Assembly: GCF_018139695.1 (NCBI RefSeq)
Contig: NZ_JAGSOG010000064.1
Span: forward strand, 1 to 35,375
Origin: Actinospica durhamensis
GTDB taxonomy: Bacteria; Actinomycetota; Actinomycetes; Streptomycetales; Catenulisporaceae
Direction of reading: 5' to 3'
DNA length: 35,375 bases
Shown here one piece after another: positions 15,006-22,613 of this stretch. How positions within the stretch are numbered: the first letter of the stretch is position 1; each line of letters opens with the position of its first letter. A program made the translations under genes and the position numbers. The notes under the pieces were generated by a model. The model ran no database searches. It worked only from the letters and a program-made list of their open reading frames with translations, and was not told the DNA's origin.

Positions 15006-17389
15006 ACCCACGTCCGCGGCCGTACCAGGTTCGCGCAGTCCACCATCGCGATCCGGACCGCGCGAGTCTGCGCCATGCGCGCGCGGGTCCGGTAGGAGCG
15101 TTCCAGCGCGGTGCGCAGGCCGTCCTCGGTCAGTCTGGCGCCGAACAGGGACTGGTCGGCGGCCTCGGTCTCGTCGTGCAGGCGCCAGGACAGCGCCCCG
15201 GCCAGCACCTCGCACTTGAGCGACTCGTGCGCCTCGCCGTCGAGGCCGAGCGCCTCGACCCGTTCGCCGAGCCGGGCCAGTTCGGCCGGGTCGGCCCAGT
15301 CGGCGAAGCCCGGGGAGTCCAGCCGGGTGCGCACGGCGGCTATCTCGGCCGCGGTGCGCTGGATCGCCACCTCGGGGATCTGGCCGAGCACGTCCACCGC
15401 GCCGGCGTGGTCGCGGGCGGAGATGCGCAGCCGGGCCAGGGCGAAGGCGGCGGTGACGTAGGAGCGGTCCACGCTCCACACCAGCTGGTAGTAGCGCAGC
15501 GCGTCGGAGGTCAGGCCGGCCAGTTCGGCCGCGACCGCGATGCCGAGCTTCGGCGCGAGCTCGCCGGGCAGCTCGTTGTAGCAGGACTCGAACTTGGACC
15601 GGGCCTCGAGCGGATTGCCCTGGCACAGCGCCACGATCGCGCGGTACCAGATCACCCGCCAGTCGTACGCGTCGAGCCCGGCCATCCGGTTCAGGTGCCG
15701 CTCGGCCAGCTCGAACTGCCCGTCCTCGACGGCCGCGCGCACGATCCGGTAGTGCACCTCGGGGGTCGGGGTGCGCAGCTCGGTCAGCACCCGCACGACC
15801 TGGTCGGCGCGCCCGCCCAGGGTGGCGAGGTAGCCGGCGTTCGGGTCGGCCGGATCGGCCAGCGGCACCGGCAGGGCGGCGGCCAGCTGTACGCCGGTGG
15901 GCGCGTCGGCGGACTTCACGCCCTCGGTCCCGGCCGAGTAGCGCTCGGTGGTGAACAGGGTGGAGACGGCCGGCTGCTGCTCGCCGCGCTCGAGCGCCAC
16001 CACCTCGCGCAGCACGCCGGTCAGCTGCGTGGCCATCTCGGCGGCCGAGGAGAAGCGGCGCTCGCGCTGCTGGTGGGTGGCCCGGCGCAGCGCCCGGTCG
16101 AAGGACTCGAACCGGGTGAGGACCGGGACGGACTCGCGCGCGGGCAGCTTGTGCGCGAACTCGCGCTGGTAGCCCTTGAAGTCGAAGGCCAGCACGGCCA
16201 GCATGCGCCCGATGGTGAACAGGTCGGATTCGACGCTGGGGCCGTCGGTCTCGAGTTCCGGGGCCTTGTAGCCCTCGGTGCTGTAGATGTCCGACTCCTG
16301 ATCGTCGAACGCCATCACCGCGCCGAGGTCGATCAGCTTGAGCTGCTCCTCGGACTGGATGATGTTGTCCGGCTTGAAGTCGTTGTAGAGCAGGCCGATC
16401 GAGTGCAGGTAGCCGAAGGCGGGCAGGATCTCGATGGCGAAGGCGAGCACCTGCGCCAGCGGCAGCGACTGCCCGGCGTTGGCGTCCTTGAACTCCAGCG
16501 CGATCTGCTTGAGCGACTTGCCGCCGACGTACTCCATCACGATGTAGTCGCCGGTGTCGTGCTGCACGAAGTTGTAGATCTTGACGATGTTGGGGTGCTC
16601 GACCTCGGCCAGGAACTGGCGTTCGGCCATCGCGGCGGCCTGCGCGGCCTCGTCCCCGGTGTCGAGCAGGCCCTTGAGCGCGCGCCAGACCCCGGAGACG
16701 TTGTTGTCCCTGGCCAGGTAGATCCAGCCGAGTCCGCCGTGGGCCAGGCAGCCGAGCACCTCGTACTGGCCGCCCACCACGTCGCCGGCGACGAGCTTGG
16801 GCTCGAAGTCGTAGGCGTTGCGGCACTGGGCGCAGAAACCCGCGGTACGCCCCGGGCGCCCGTTCTTGCCCCGGCCCACCGCCTTGCCGCAGTGCGAGCA
16901 GAAGCGCTTGTGCTCGGGCACCTCGGGGTTGACCAGGACGGCTTCGCTCGGGTCGCGGTACTCGACGCTGGGGATGTCCACGATGCCCAGGCCCAGGCCC
17001 CCGCGCCCGGTCGTGCGCGAGCCGCGGCTGTTGGTGCCGCGGCCGGTCATGGCGCGGGCGGAGACTGCGGAGCCGCGGGTGCGCCCGGTGGAGGTGCGCG
17101 AAGAGCCGCGCGCGGAGACGGAGGAGGAGGTGCGGGCGGAGGTCTCGCGGCCGTTGCCCTGCGCCGGCACGGACACCGGCTTGGTCGCGGCCAGCCCGCA
17201 GGTGTCGCAGTAGCCGTCGACGATGGTGCCGTCGCAGTCGAGGCGCGCGCACAGCTGCGCCGACGCGCTCGCCACGGGCGCGGCCGAGACGGCCGGTGCG
17301 GCACTTCTGGCGGCGAGGCCGCAGGTGTCGCAGTAGCCGTCGAGGATCGTGCCGCCGCAGCCGGGTCGGGTACACCTCATGTCGACCAT
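15002..17389 (-). CDS. pknG: PknG-type serine/threonine protein kinase with zinc ribbons and TPR domain
   Basis: 795 residues. Order: ribbon 1 (Cys6/11/20/23), ribbon 2 (Cys47/52/61/64), a Ser/Thr/Arg-rich segment (about 81-130), ribbon 3 (Cys164/167/186/189), the kinase domain (about 208-450), then TPR-like helices to the end. Kinase landmarks are the Gly-rich loop LAHGGLGWIYLA, Lys239 in RALKGL, the catalytic YNDFKPDN (Asp337, Lys339) and the metal-binding DLG (Asp354). The YND and DLGAV variants are as in mycobacterial PknG. That enzyme senses amino-acid supply through GlnH/GlnX and phosphorylates GarA to control 2-oxoglutarate metabolism. The Thr-rich segment offers autophosphorylation sites that an FHA domain could dock on. 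ATG 17389 follows AGGGGAGG; ATG 17380 is an alternative. Confidence 0.95.
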   Translation of the reverse strand: MVDMRCTRPGCGGTILDGYCDTCGLAARSAAPAVSAAPVASASAQLCARLDCDGTIVDGYCDTCGLAATKPVSVPAQGNGRETSARTSSSVSARGSSRTSTGRTRGSAVSARAMTGRGTNSRGSRTTGRGGLGLGIVDIPSVEYRDPSEAVLVNPEVPEHKRFCSHCGKAVGRGKNGRPGRTAGFCAQCRNAYDFEPKLVAGDVVGGQYEVLGCLAHGGLGWIYLARDNNVSGVWRALKGLLDTGDEAAQAAAMAERQFLAEVEHPNIVKIYNFVQHDTGDYIVMEYVGGKSLKQIALEFKDANAGQSLPLAQVLAFAIEILPAFGYLHSIGLLYNDFKPDNIIQSEEQLKLIDLGAVMAFDDQESDIYSTEGYKAPELETDGPSVESDLFTIGRMLAVLAFDFKGYQREFAHKLPARESVPVLTRFESFDRALRRATHQQRERRFSSAAEMATQLTGVLREVVALERGEQQPAVSTLFTTERYSAGTEGVKSADAPTGVQLAAALPVPLADPADPNAGYLATLGGRADQVVRVLTELRTPTPEVHYRIVRAAVEDGQFELAERHLNRMAGLDAYDWRVIWYRAIVALCQGNPLEARSKFESCYNELPGELAPKLGIAVAAELAGLTSDALRYYQLVWSVDRSYVTAAFALARLRISARDHAGAVDVLGQIPEVAIQRTAAEIAAVRTRLDSPGFADWADPAELARLGERVEALGLDGEAHESLKCEVLAGALSWRLHDETEAADQSLFGARLTEDGLRTALERSYRTRARMAQTRAVRIAMVDCANLVRPRTWV

Positions 17390-17467
17390 CCTCGCATCCT
17401 CCCCTTCATTGTGATGCCCTCCCGCTCACTGTGCCGCCGCCCGCGCCACCACACCCCGGCGCCGGGT

Positions 17468-18715
17468 TCATCGCGGCGGCGCCCCGTCCAGCGCCAGCAC
17501 CGCCTTCTGATACACCGCCAGCGCGCGGGTGGCCGCGGCGAGATCGCAGGGCCTGCTCCACAGCAGCTCGCGCGCGGTTTGATAGTACGCCTCAAGGGGC
17601 TGGCTCTCCGCCGCGCCCCGACGCGCCGCCCGCACCCGGTAGGCCGAGAGCCGGCCGCGCAGTTCCTCGCGCCGCTCCAGCAGTCCGGCGATCAGCCGCC
17701 AGATCCGGGTGGCCTCGGCCAGGGCCGCGTCGAGGGCGTCGCCGAGCAGTTCGGCCTCGGCGGCCAGCCGCGCCCACTGGCCCTGGTCGCGCAGCGCGTC
17801 CAGGGCGCAGAGCCGGGCCCGCAGCGCCGGGGCCTGGAGGGTGAAGGCGGGCAGCGACTGGATCAGGATCCGTTCGCGCACCGAGGCGGAGGCGGAGCGC
17901 TGGGCGCCTTCGACCTCGTCGATCCGCTCGATCAGCCGGCGCAACTGCTCGGTCCCGCGCTGGTAGTCGGCGCGCAGGTCGGCCTGGTACGCGGCGGCCT
18001 CGGCCAGCTCGCCGATCTGGCGGTCGATCTCGGCCAGCCGCCCGGCGAAGGTGGAGCCGGCCGCGGACAGCCCCAGCGGGTCGGCGAACACCTCCCGGCG
18101 CAGTGCGGCGTAGCCGTCACCGAGCCCGGCCACCGCGGTGGTCACCGAGCGCTCGCCCATCTCCCGGGCCGTGGTGATCAGGGCCTTGAGGCGCTCCTGG
18201 ACCGGGTCGGCCGCGGCGAACAGGCGGTTCCAGGCCAGCTCGGCCTGGGCGATGAAGTCCGCGGCCAGCTGGTACTCGGTGTTCATCCGGTCCAGGGTCT
18301 GGGCCAGGGTGGCCGTGACCGAGACGGTGGCCGGCCCGAGCAGGGTGCGTTCGGACAGCGCCACCGACTTGGTGGACAGCGTGATCGACTCCCCGCGCAG
18401 CAGCCGGGAGATCGCGGCCAGCTCCTCCGGGCGCGGCTTGACCCGGCGGCCGCGGATCTCCGAGGCGCGGTTGAGCACGTCCTGATACGCCGTGAAGTCG
18501 TCCCAGAGCGCGGCGATCTTCCCGCTCACCCGCTGCCAGCGCTCGGCCGTGAGTCCGGACAGCGGGGCGCTCTCGAGCAGCTTGTAGGCGTTGTACTCGG
18601 TCAGCTCCACCAGGGCGTCGGAGACCCGCCCGGCGTCGGCGCGCAGGCGTTCGAGCTCCGCGTCCACCGCTTCCCGGGTGAGCGGAGCCTGGGGGTTGAA
18701 TCCGTGCTGCGGCAT
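17468..18715 (-). CDS. Uncharacterised alpha-helical/coiled-coil protein of the PknG operon
   Basis: 415 residues from ATG 18715 (GAGGA five bases upstream; the open frame upstream overlaps glnH and is not coding). The protein is almost entirely helical, rich in Ala/Leu/Glu/Arg. Coiled-coil-like stretches occur near residues 15-40 (REAVDAELERLRADAGRVSD), 200-290 (FAGRLAEIDRQIGELAEAAA, then LRRLIERIDEVEG) and 320-370. No membrane segment, signal peptide, cysteine motif or enzymatic signature is visible. I do not recognise a family. It lies between the sensor genes and the kinase and reads in the same direction, so a role in linking the membrane sensor to PknG is attractive but unproven. Confidence 0.85.
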   Translation of the reverse strand: MPQHGFNPQAPLTREAVDAELERLRADAGRVSDALVELTEYNAYKLLESAPLSGLTAERWQRVSGKIAALWDDFTAYQDVLNRASEIRGRRVKPRPEELAAISRLLRGESITLSTKSVALSERTLLGPATVSVTATLAQTLDRMNTEYQLAADFIAQAELAWNRLFAAADPVQERLKALITTAREMGERSVTTAVAGLGDGYAALRREVFADPLGLSAAGSTFAGRLAEIDRQIGELAEAAAYQADLRADYQRGTEQLRRLIERIDEVEGAQRSASASVRERILIQSLPAFTLQAPALRARLCALDALRDQGQWARLAAEAELLGDALDAALAEATRIWRLIAGLLERREELRGRLSAYRVRAARRGAAESQPLEAYYQTARELLWSRPCDLAAATRALAVYQKAVLALDGAPPR

Positions 18716-18773
18716 GCGTCCTCGGGCTCGTGCGAGTGTCGGGCGTCGGCTCCGTGCGCGACGCGGTGGCTGC

Positions 18774-19925
18774 TCAGTCCGAGTATTGCGCAGCCGGCGG
18801 TTGCGCAGGACCCAGGCTGGGGCCGAACCACTTCGCGTAGGACGCCGCCCAGCCGCCGTCGGACTCGTACTGCGCGAGCACGCCGTTGATGTACTCCTCG
18901 AGGTCCTTCTCATTCGGGGGCACGGCGATGCCGTAGGGCTCGGGCTCGAGCCCCACGCCGACCACGGTGACGTTCGGGTCCTGCTTGGCCAGGCCGGCCA
19001 GCAGGGTGTCGTCGGTGGAGATGGCCTGGACCGTGTTCTCCTGCAGCAGCACCAGGCAGTCGGTCACGTTGGTGACCTCCATCGCCGTCGCCTTCGCGGC
19101 CTGGATCGCCGCGATCGAAGTGGACCCGGACTGCGCGCACACCTTCTTCCCGGCGAGCTGCGCGATGGACGTGTAGGACGGCGTTCCGTCGGGCTTCTTG
19201 TCCACCAGGAGCTTCTGCGAGGCCGTGTAGTAGACGGCGGAGAAGCCGACCTGCAGGAGCCGGGCGCAGTTGATGGTCATGGTGTCGATGACGACGTCGA
19301 CCTTGCGGGTCGCGGCACTCGCCCGCAGGTCGGGTATCCGGTCCGCGGTGCTGAGCGCGACGAACTGGACCTTCTTCGGGGTACCGAAGAGCGCCTGGCC
19401 GAGGGCGTCGGCCAGGTCGATGTCGAAGCCCTCTTCGTGGCCCGCGGAGTTGAGGTACCCGGTGAGGTACTGGTCGGCCGACACGCCCACCCTGATATAG
19501 CCCTGATTCTTGATCGCCGTGACGTCCGGGCCGTTGGCCGCGGCCGCCGTCGGCGCGAGCGAGGAAGCCGTGGCGTCGCAGGTCGGCGCCGTGCTCGCAC
19601 CGCCGGATCCGCCCGTGCTCGAGGTGGAGGGCGCGACGGAGCCGAAGCCGACCGTCGGAGCCGGGGGCTGCGCCCCGACCATGTCCGTGCCCGCACTGCA
19701 CGCGCTCGCCGTCACGGCCGCCAGCGCGAGCGCGCACAGCCACGCCGATCGCCGTCGGACCATACGCCGTCGGACCGCGCGTCCTCGGCCGGGCCGCGGG
19801 GCGGTGCCGGTCGGCCGCGCACGGCCGGATCCGGCGTCGCCGAGCCCTGCGCCGCCGCTCGCGATCAGCCCACTGAGTCCGGGCCGCCCATCCGGCCGCT
19901 GTCCCCTCATCGCGCTCCCCCTCAT
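18774..19925 (-). CDS. glnH: GlnH-type glutamate-binding lipoprotein (solute-binding protein family 3)
   Basis: 383 residues. After a long basic N-terminus comes a lipoprotein signal (MVRRRSAWLCALALAAVTAS, then Ala-Cys) and a Ser/Thr/Gly-rich spacer. The family-3 binding domain (about 130-380) includes IRVGVSADQYLTGYLNSAG, GFDIDLADALGQALFG, VVIDTMTINCARLL and GKKVCAQSGSTS. Such proteins bind amino acids. In mycobacteria GlnH presents glutamate/aspartate to GlnX. No ABC permease or ATPase gene is nearby, so it probably acts as a sensor rather than for uptake. ATG 19925 overlaps the glnX stop as ATGA and follows GGCGGAG. The signal peptide would then have about 54 extra N-terminal residues; ATG 19763 gives a normal signal peptide but lacks a ribosome site. 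Confidence 0.9.
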   Translation of the reverse strand: MRGSAMRGQRPDGRPGLSGLIASGGAGLGDAGSGRARPTGTAPRPGRGRAVRRRMVRRRSAWLCALALAAVTASACSAGTDMVGAQPPAPTVGFGSVAPSTSSTGGSGGASTAPTCDATASSLAPTAAAANGPDVTAIKNQGYIRVGVSADQYLTGYLNSAGHEEGFDIDLADALGQALFGTPKKVQFVALSTADRIPDLRASAATRKVDVVIDTMTINCARLLQVGFSAVYYTASQKLLVDKKPDGTPSYTSIAQLAGKKVCAQSGSTSIAAIQAAKATAMEVTNVTDCLVLLQENTVQAISTDDTLLAGLAKQDPNVTVVGVGLEPEPYGIAVPPNEKDLEEYINGVLAQYESDGGWAASYAKWFGPSLGPAQPPAAQYSD

Positions 19926-21253
19926 CGGTACTCCGCCAACCGCCGGTTGATCCCCCAGGCCGCCGCGACCGCGCCGAGCAGGCCCAGCGCCAGCGGCAGC
20001 TCCAGCGCGCCGCCGCCCGCGTAGGCGGAGCTCACACTCGCCATGTCGGTGTCGTAGTGCCCCTGGCTCTGCCCGGTCAGTGCGCTCAGATCGTCGCGCA
20101 CGTGCTGGGCATCCGGCTCACACCCGCCCTGCCCCACATCGCTCCCGCTGCCCACCGTGGTGATGATCGCCTGCGCGTAGTTCCCGGCGCCCGCCTGGTT
20201 GATCGCGGCCTCGCCGCAGCTGACCATGGCCTTGATGTCCGTGGCGGCGGCCATCGACGCCTCGGTTTCACCAGTGGCGGCCTGGAACTGGGCGGAGGTC
20301 ACCGGGCCGAGTGCGGCGAGGGCCGCGGTGGACCGCTGCTGGTCCTTGCCGCCGTCCTCGCCGCGGTCGATCTGCTGCAGCGCGACGTAGGCCTCCGACG
20401 TCGCCAGCTGCGACGCCCCGACCTGCGTCTGCACGATCAGGTCGAAGTCGCCGCGGGCGGTGGAGGCCGCGTTCGAGCTGCCGACCGCGGCCGTGAAGGT
20501 CCAGCCCAGCAGCACCAGCACGGCCAGCTTCGCCGCCGCCACGCCCAGGTTCATCCGCCGCTTGGTCGAGCGCGCGAGCCGCGAGCCCACCAGGACCAGC
20601 ATCGCCAGGGCGAGTACGCACACGCCGACGGTGAGCCAGTCGGTGCCGGAGGCGGAGGACATGCCGTTCTCTGTGGCGTTCTTCTCCTCGGTGATGACCG
20701 TGTCCACCTCGGGCACCATCTCGCCGGTGAGCATCGCCGAGGCCTGTCTCAGGTAGGCGCCGGCCACCGGGTATCCGAACCGGTTGTTGGCCAGCGCCTG
20801 ACCCACCCACTGGGAGTACTCAGGCACCTGCTCGGCGAGCAGCTTCAGCTGGTGTGAGGCGGTCGCGTCCCCGGTCACCCGCTGCGAGGCGGCCGAGAGC
20901 AGGTCCTCGACCTGGGTGATGTCGGAGCCGAACCGGTCGGTGAACGGCTTCGGGGTGACCTGGCCGATCAGCAGCGCGGTGGCGGCCGTCGCGTTCGCGT
21001 CGGCGAGGTTGTAGGACAGGTCCTGGACCTCGCCGTAGAGCGCCTCGGTGGCCTGCGCGGTGTGCTCGGCGGTGGACTGCCGCCCGGACAGGCCGGTCGC
21101 GGCCACGCAGCCGGCCAGCAGCACCGCGATCACGGCCGCGAGCAGCATGATCCACAGCCGGTGCGGGCTCTCCATCCGCCCGCCCGGCGCGCGCTCCGGC
21201 GGAGCCGTCCCGGCCCCCGTCCCCGTATGCCGCTGCGCCGTCGCCACAGCCAC
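19922..21253 (-). CDS. glnX: GlnX-type four-helix membrane sensor
   Basis: 443 residues with four predicted membrane helices (about 33-53, 207-226, 240-258 and 418-436). Helical outside domains of about 150 residues each lie between helices 1-2 and 3-4; the short loop between helices 2-3 (RLARSTKRRMN) is basic and cytoplasmic. This topology and the immediate coupling to glnH match mycobacterial GlnX, which receives the GlnH-ligand complex and signals to PknG. The outside regions resemble four-helix sensor domains of chemoreceptors (MAVATA... to RQSTAEHTAQATEAL). GTG 21253 is preceded by GAGGGGGC. It is the first gene of the seven-gene operon; a possible promoter lies around 21361-21392. Confidence 0.88.
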   Translation of the reverse strand: MAVATAQRHTGTGAGTAPPERAPGGRMESPHRLWIMLLAAVIAVLLAGCVAATGLSGRQSTAEHTAQATEALYGEVQDLSYNLADANATAATALLIGQVTPKPFTDRFGSDITQVEDLLSAASQRVTGDATASHQLKLLAEQVPEYSQWVGQALANNRFGYPVAGAYLRQASAMLTGEMVPEVDTVITEEKNATENGMSSASGTDWLTVGVCVLALAMLVLVGSRLARSTKRRMNLGVAAAKLAVLVLLGWTFTAAVGSSNAASTARGDFDLIVQTQVGASQLATSEAYVALQQIDRGEDGGKDQQRSTAALAALGPVTSAQFQAATGETEASMAAATDIKAMVSCGEAAINQAGAGNYAQAIITTVGSGSDVGQGGCEPDAQHVRDDLSALTGQSQGHYDTDMASVSSAYAGGGALELPLALGLLGAVAAAWGINRRLAEYR

Positions 21254-21362
21254 CTGACGCCCCCTCGCCCTCGACCACCTTGCGGACCTGGCGCGGAGTC
21301 GAACGACCGACCCCGCACCGGAGTTCCACCATAGTCGGTTCCGGCCACGGCGGCGCCGACCG

Positions 21363-21392
21363 TATACGGAGCCGTATTCGGCCGTTGGTCAA
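21363..21392 (-). promoter_or_regulatory. Possible promoter of the glnX-to-FHA operon
   Basis: Reading leftward, TTGACC (21392-21387) is followed after 18 bases by CGTATA (21368-21363), about 110 bases before the glnX start codon, in the least GC-rich part of the 21254-21503 gap. The -35 hexamer is good; the -10 is approximate. Confidence 0.4.
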
Positions 21393-21503
21393 TCGTTACG
21401 GTGGCCGGCAGGCGCGAGGGCGCCGGCGGGTCGAGGGGGCGCCGGATCGACGGGTCGGATGGTCGACGGGTCGACGGCGAGGGGGCCGGGTGTGGGCCCC
21501 GCC

Positions 21504-22214
21504 CTAAAGCTCGGCGAGCAGCGCGGGCAACTCGCTCAGCGAGTCCATCCGCAGGTCCGCCTTGGCCTGCAGGTCCGGATCCTCGGCGTGGACATACCCC
21601 CACGGGCCACGGCGCACGTGGGCGGTGCGCAGGCCGGCCTCCCAGGCCGGGCGCAGGTCGTTGTCGAGCCGGTCGCCGACGTACATCACGCGTCCGGCCT
21701 CGATGCCGGGACGCAGTTCGTCACAGGTCTCGATGACCTTGGCGAAGAACCGCGGATCGGGCTTGCTGATGCCCCAGGTGTCCGAGGTGGTGACCCGGTC
21801 CACCGGCAGCCGGAGCGCCTCGAGCACCCGGTGCGAGCTGCGGGTCTGGTTGGCCGCGATGACGACCAGATACCCGGCCTGCTGCAGGGCGGCCAGGACG
21901 GGCCGCGCGTCCGGGTACAGGTCCCGTTCGCCGTATCCCTCCGGCCGACCGGCCTCGGCCCTGGCCCGGCGCTCGGCGGCGAGGTCGAAGCCGGGCTTGA
22001 AGTACTCGAACACGTCCAGGTGGCCGCGGCCGGAGCCGATCACCGCGCCGAAGACGGCCGAGAAGGTGTGCCGGGGCACGCCCAGCCAGTCGGCCCAGCC
22101 GTGGTACTCGACGCTCTCGTCGACCAGGGTCTCTCCGACGTCGAAGACCACCGCGTCGATGAGCGGCGAGCGCGGGAGGGGAAGAGCTCTACCGAAGTCG
22201 TGGGGGGAGTTCAC
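21504..22214 (-). CDS. HAD-superfamily hydrolase
   Basis: 236 residues from GTG 22214, chosen for the GGAAGGAGA ribosome site; upstream codons look non-coding. HAD motifs: I is FDVGETL with nucleophile Asp25, II is VVIAANQTRSS, III is Lys in SKPDP, and IV is YVGDRLDNDL. In motif I the usual second Asp (general acid/base) is Gly27, and motif II has Asn-Gln where Ser/Thr-Asn is usual. Similar DxG variants occur in actinobacterial HAD proteins, but the chemistry may differ from classical phosphatases. A cap domain occupies about 35-115. Substrate unknown. The gene reads in the same direction as the glnX operon but is upstream of it and separated by 250 bases, so it is probably independent. Confidence 0.87.
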   Translation of the reverse strand: MNSPHDFGRALPLPRSPLIDAVVFDVGETLVDESVEYHGWADWLGVPRHTFSAVFGAVIGSGRGHLDVFEYFKPGFDLAAERRARAEAGRPEGYGERDLYPDARPVLAALQQAGYLVVIAANQTRSSHRVLEALRLPVDRVTTSDTWGISKPDPRFFAKVIETCDELRPGIEAGRVMYVGDRLDNDLRPAWEAGLRTAHVRRGPWGYVHAEDPDLQAKADLRMDSLSELPALLAEL

Positions 22215-22422
22215 GCACGTTCTCCTTCCATGCCGTGCACATGCACCCGCATGTGCCGCAGGACCGCTTGCGGCAGCGTAACCGGGCACCTCGCCCTGCC
22301 GCCGGGTTTTACCCGAATGAGTGAGAACACGTCGTCTGTCCTCCGCACTGAGAACCGCGCGACGCCACGGCGACCCTACAAAGCCCTGTCACCGCGCGGA
22401 AGGGTTTCATGCGTAAGGAAAA

Positions 22423-22460
22423 GGCAATCCCCGCAGCCCGGAGGGGGTGCGGGGATCGCC
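22423..22460. terminator. Hairpin downstream of the Nramp-like gene
   Basis: GGCAATCCCCGCA (22423-22435) pairs with TGCGGGGATCGCC (22448-22460) with one A-C mismatch and a 12-base loop. It lies about 150 bases after the transporter stop codon and could end that transcript, or it could form in the HAD leader. Confidence 0.5.
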
Positions 22461-22473
22461 AGCGTAGCCGAAT

Positions 22474-22490
22474 ACTGACACAGTGTCAGT
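22474..22490. promoter_or_regulatory. 17-bp perfect palindrome, operator-like
   Basis: ACTGACACAGTGTCAGT: two perfect 8-base arms around a single central base, in a locally A/T-richer patch. The form is typical of operators for TetR-like dimers. No TetR gene is in the window. It lies 260 bases upstream of the HAD start and about 125 bases past the Nramp-like stop. Confidence 0.55.
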
Positions 22491-22613
22491 TTCTGTCCGT
22501 GTGCAACCGCGGGGGTGCCGTGCGTAGGCGGGCGACGGGGCCGCGGCGGCGGTTCGGACGGTGCTCGCCCGAATCGCGCCGCCGCCGTCCTCGCGCCGCC
22601 GCGCCGCCGCGTC

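Larger units (their letters stand above)
22215..22613. other. Intergenic region between HAD and Nramp-like genes
   Basis: About 400 bases without a supported gene. It contains the hairpin at 22423-22460 and the 17-bp palindrome at 22474-22490. The segment from 22265 to 22420 is somewhat less GC-rich and probably holds the HAD promoter, but I cannot place hexamers with confidence. Confidence 0.5.

Noticed and set aside
15006-17375. Long upstream extension of the PP2C frame through pknG, suggesting a fusion protein
   Set aside because: The translation over pknG is low-complexity Arg/Pro/Gly, whereas the PP2C protein starts cleanly at ATG 15005 overlapping the kinase stop; the kinase frame carries all conserved motifs.
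15176-18889. 1237-residue plus-strand frame antisense to pknG and the coiled-coil gene
   Set aside because: No recognisable domain, no ribosome site, and composition typical of an antisense shadow of a GC-rich gene.
21271-21360. Stretch resembling a tRNA T-arm (TTCGACTCC on the minus strand)
   Set aside because: The T-stem does not pair and no acceptor, D or anticodon arm is found around it.
22501-22613. Short plus-strand frames in the gap before the Nramp-like stop codon
   Set aside because: Arg-rich, no ribosome site, and extending antisense into the transporter gene.
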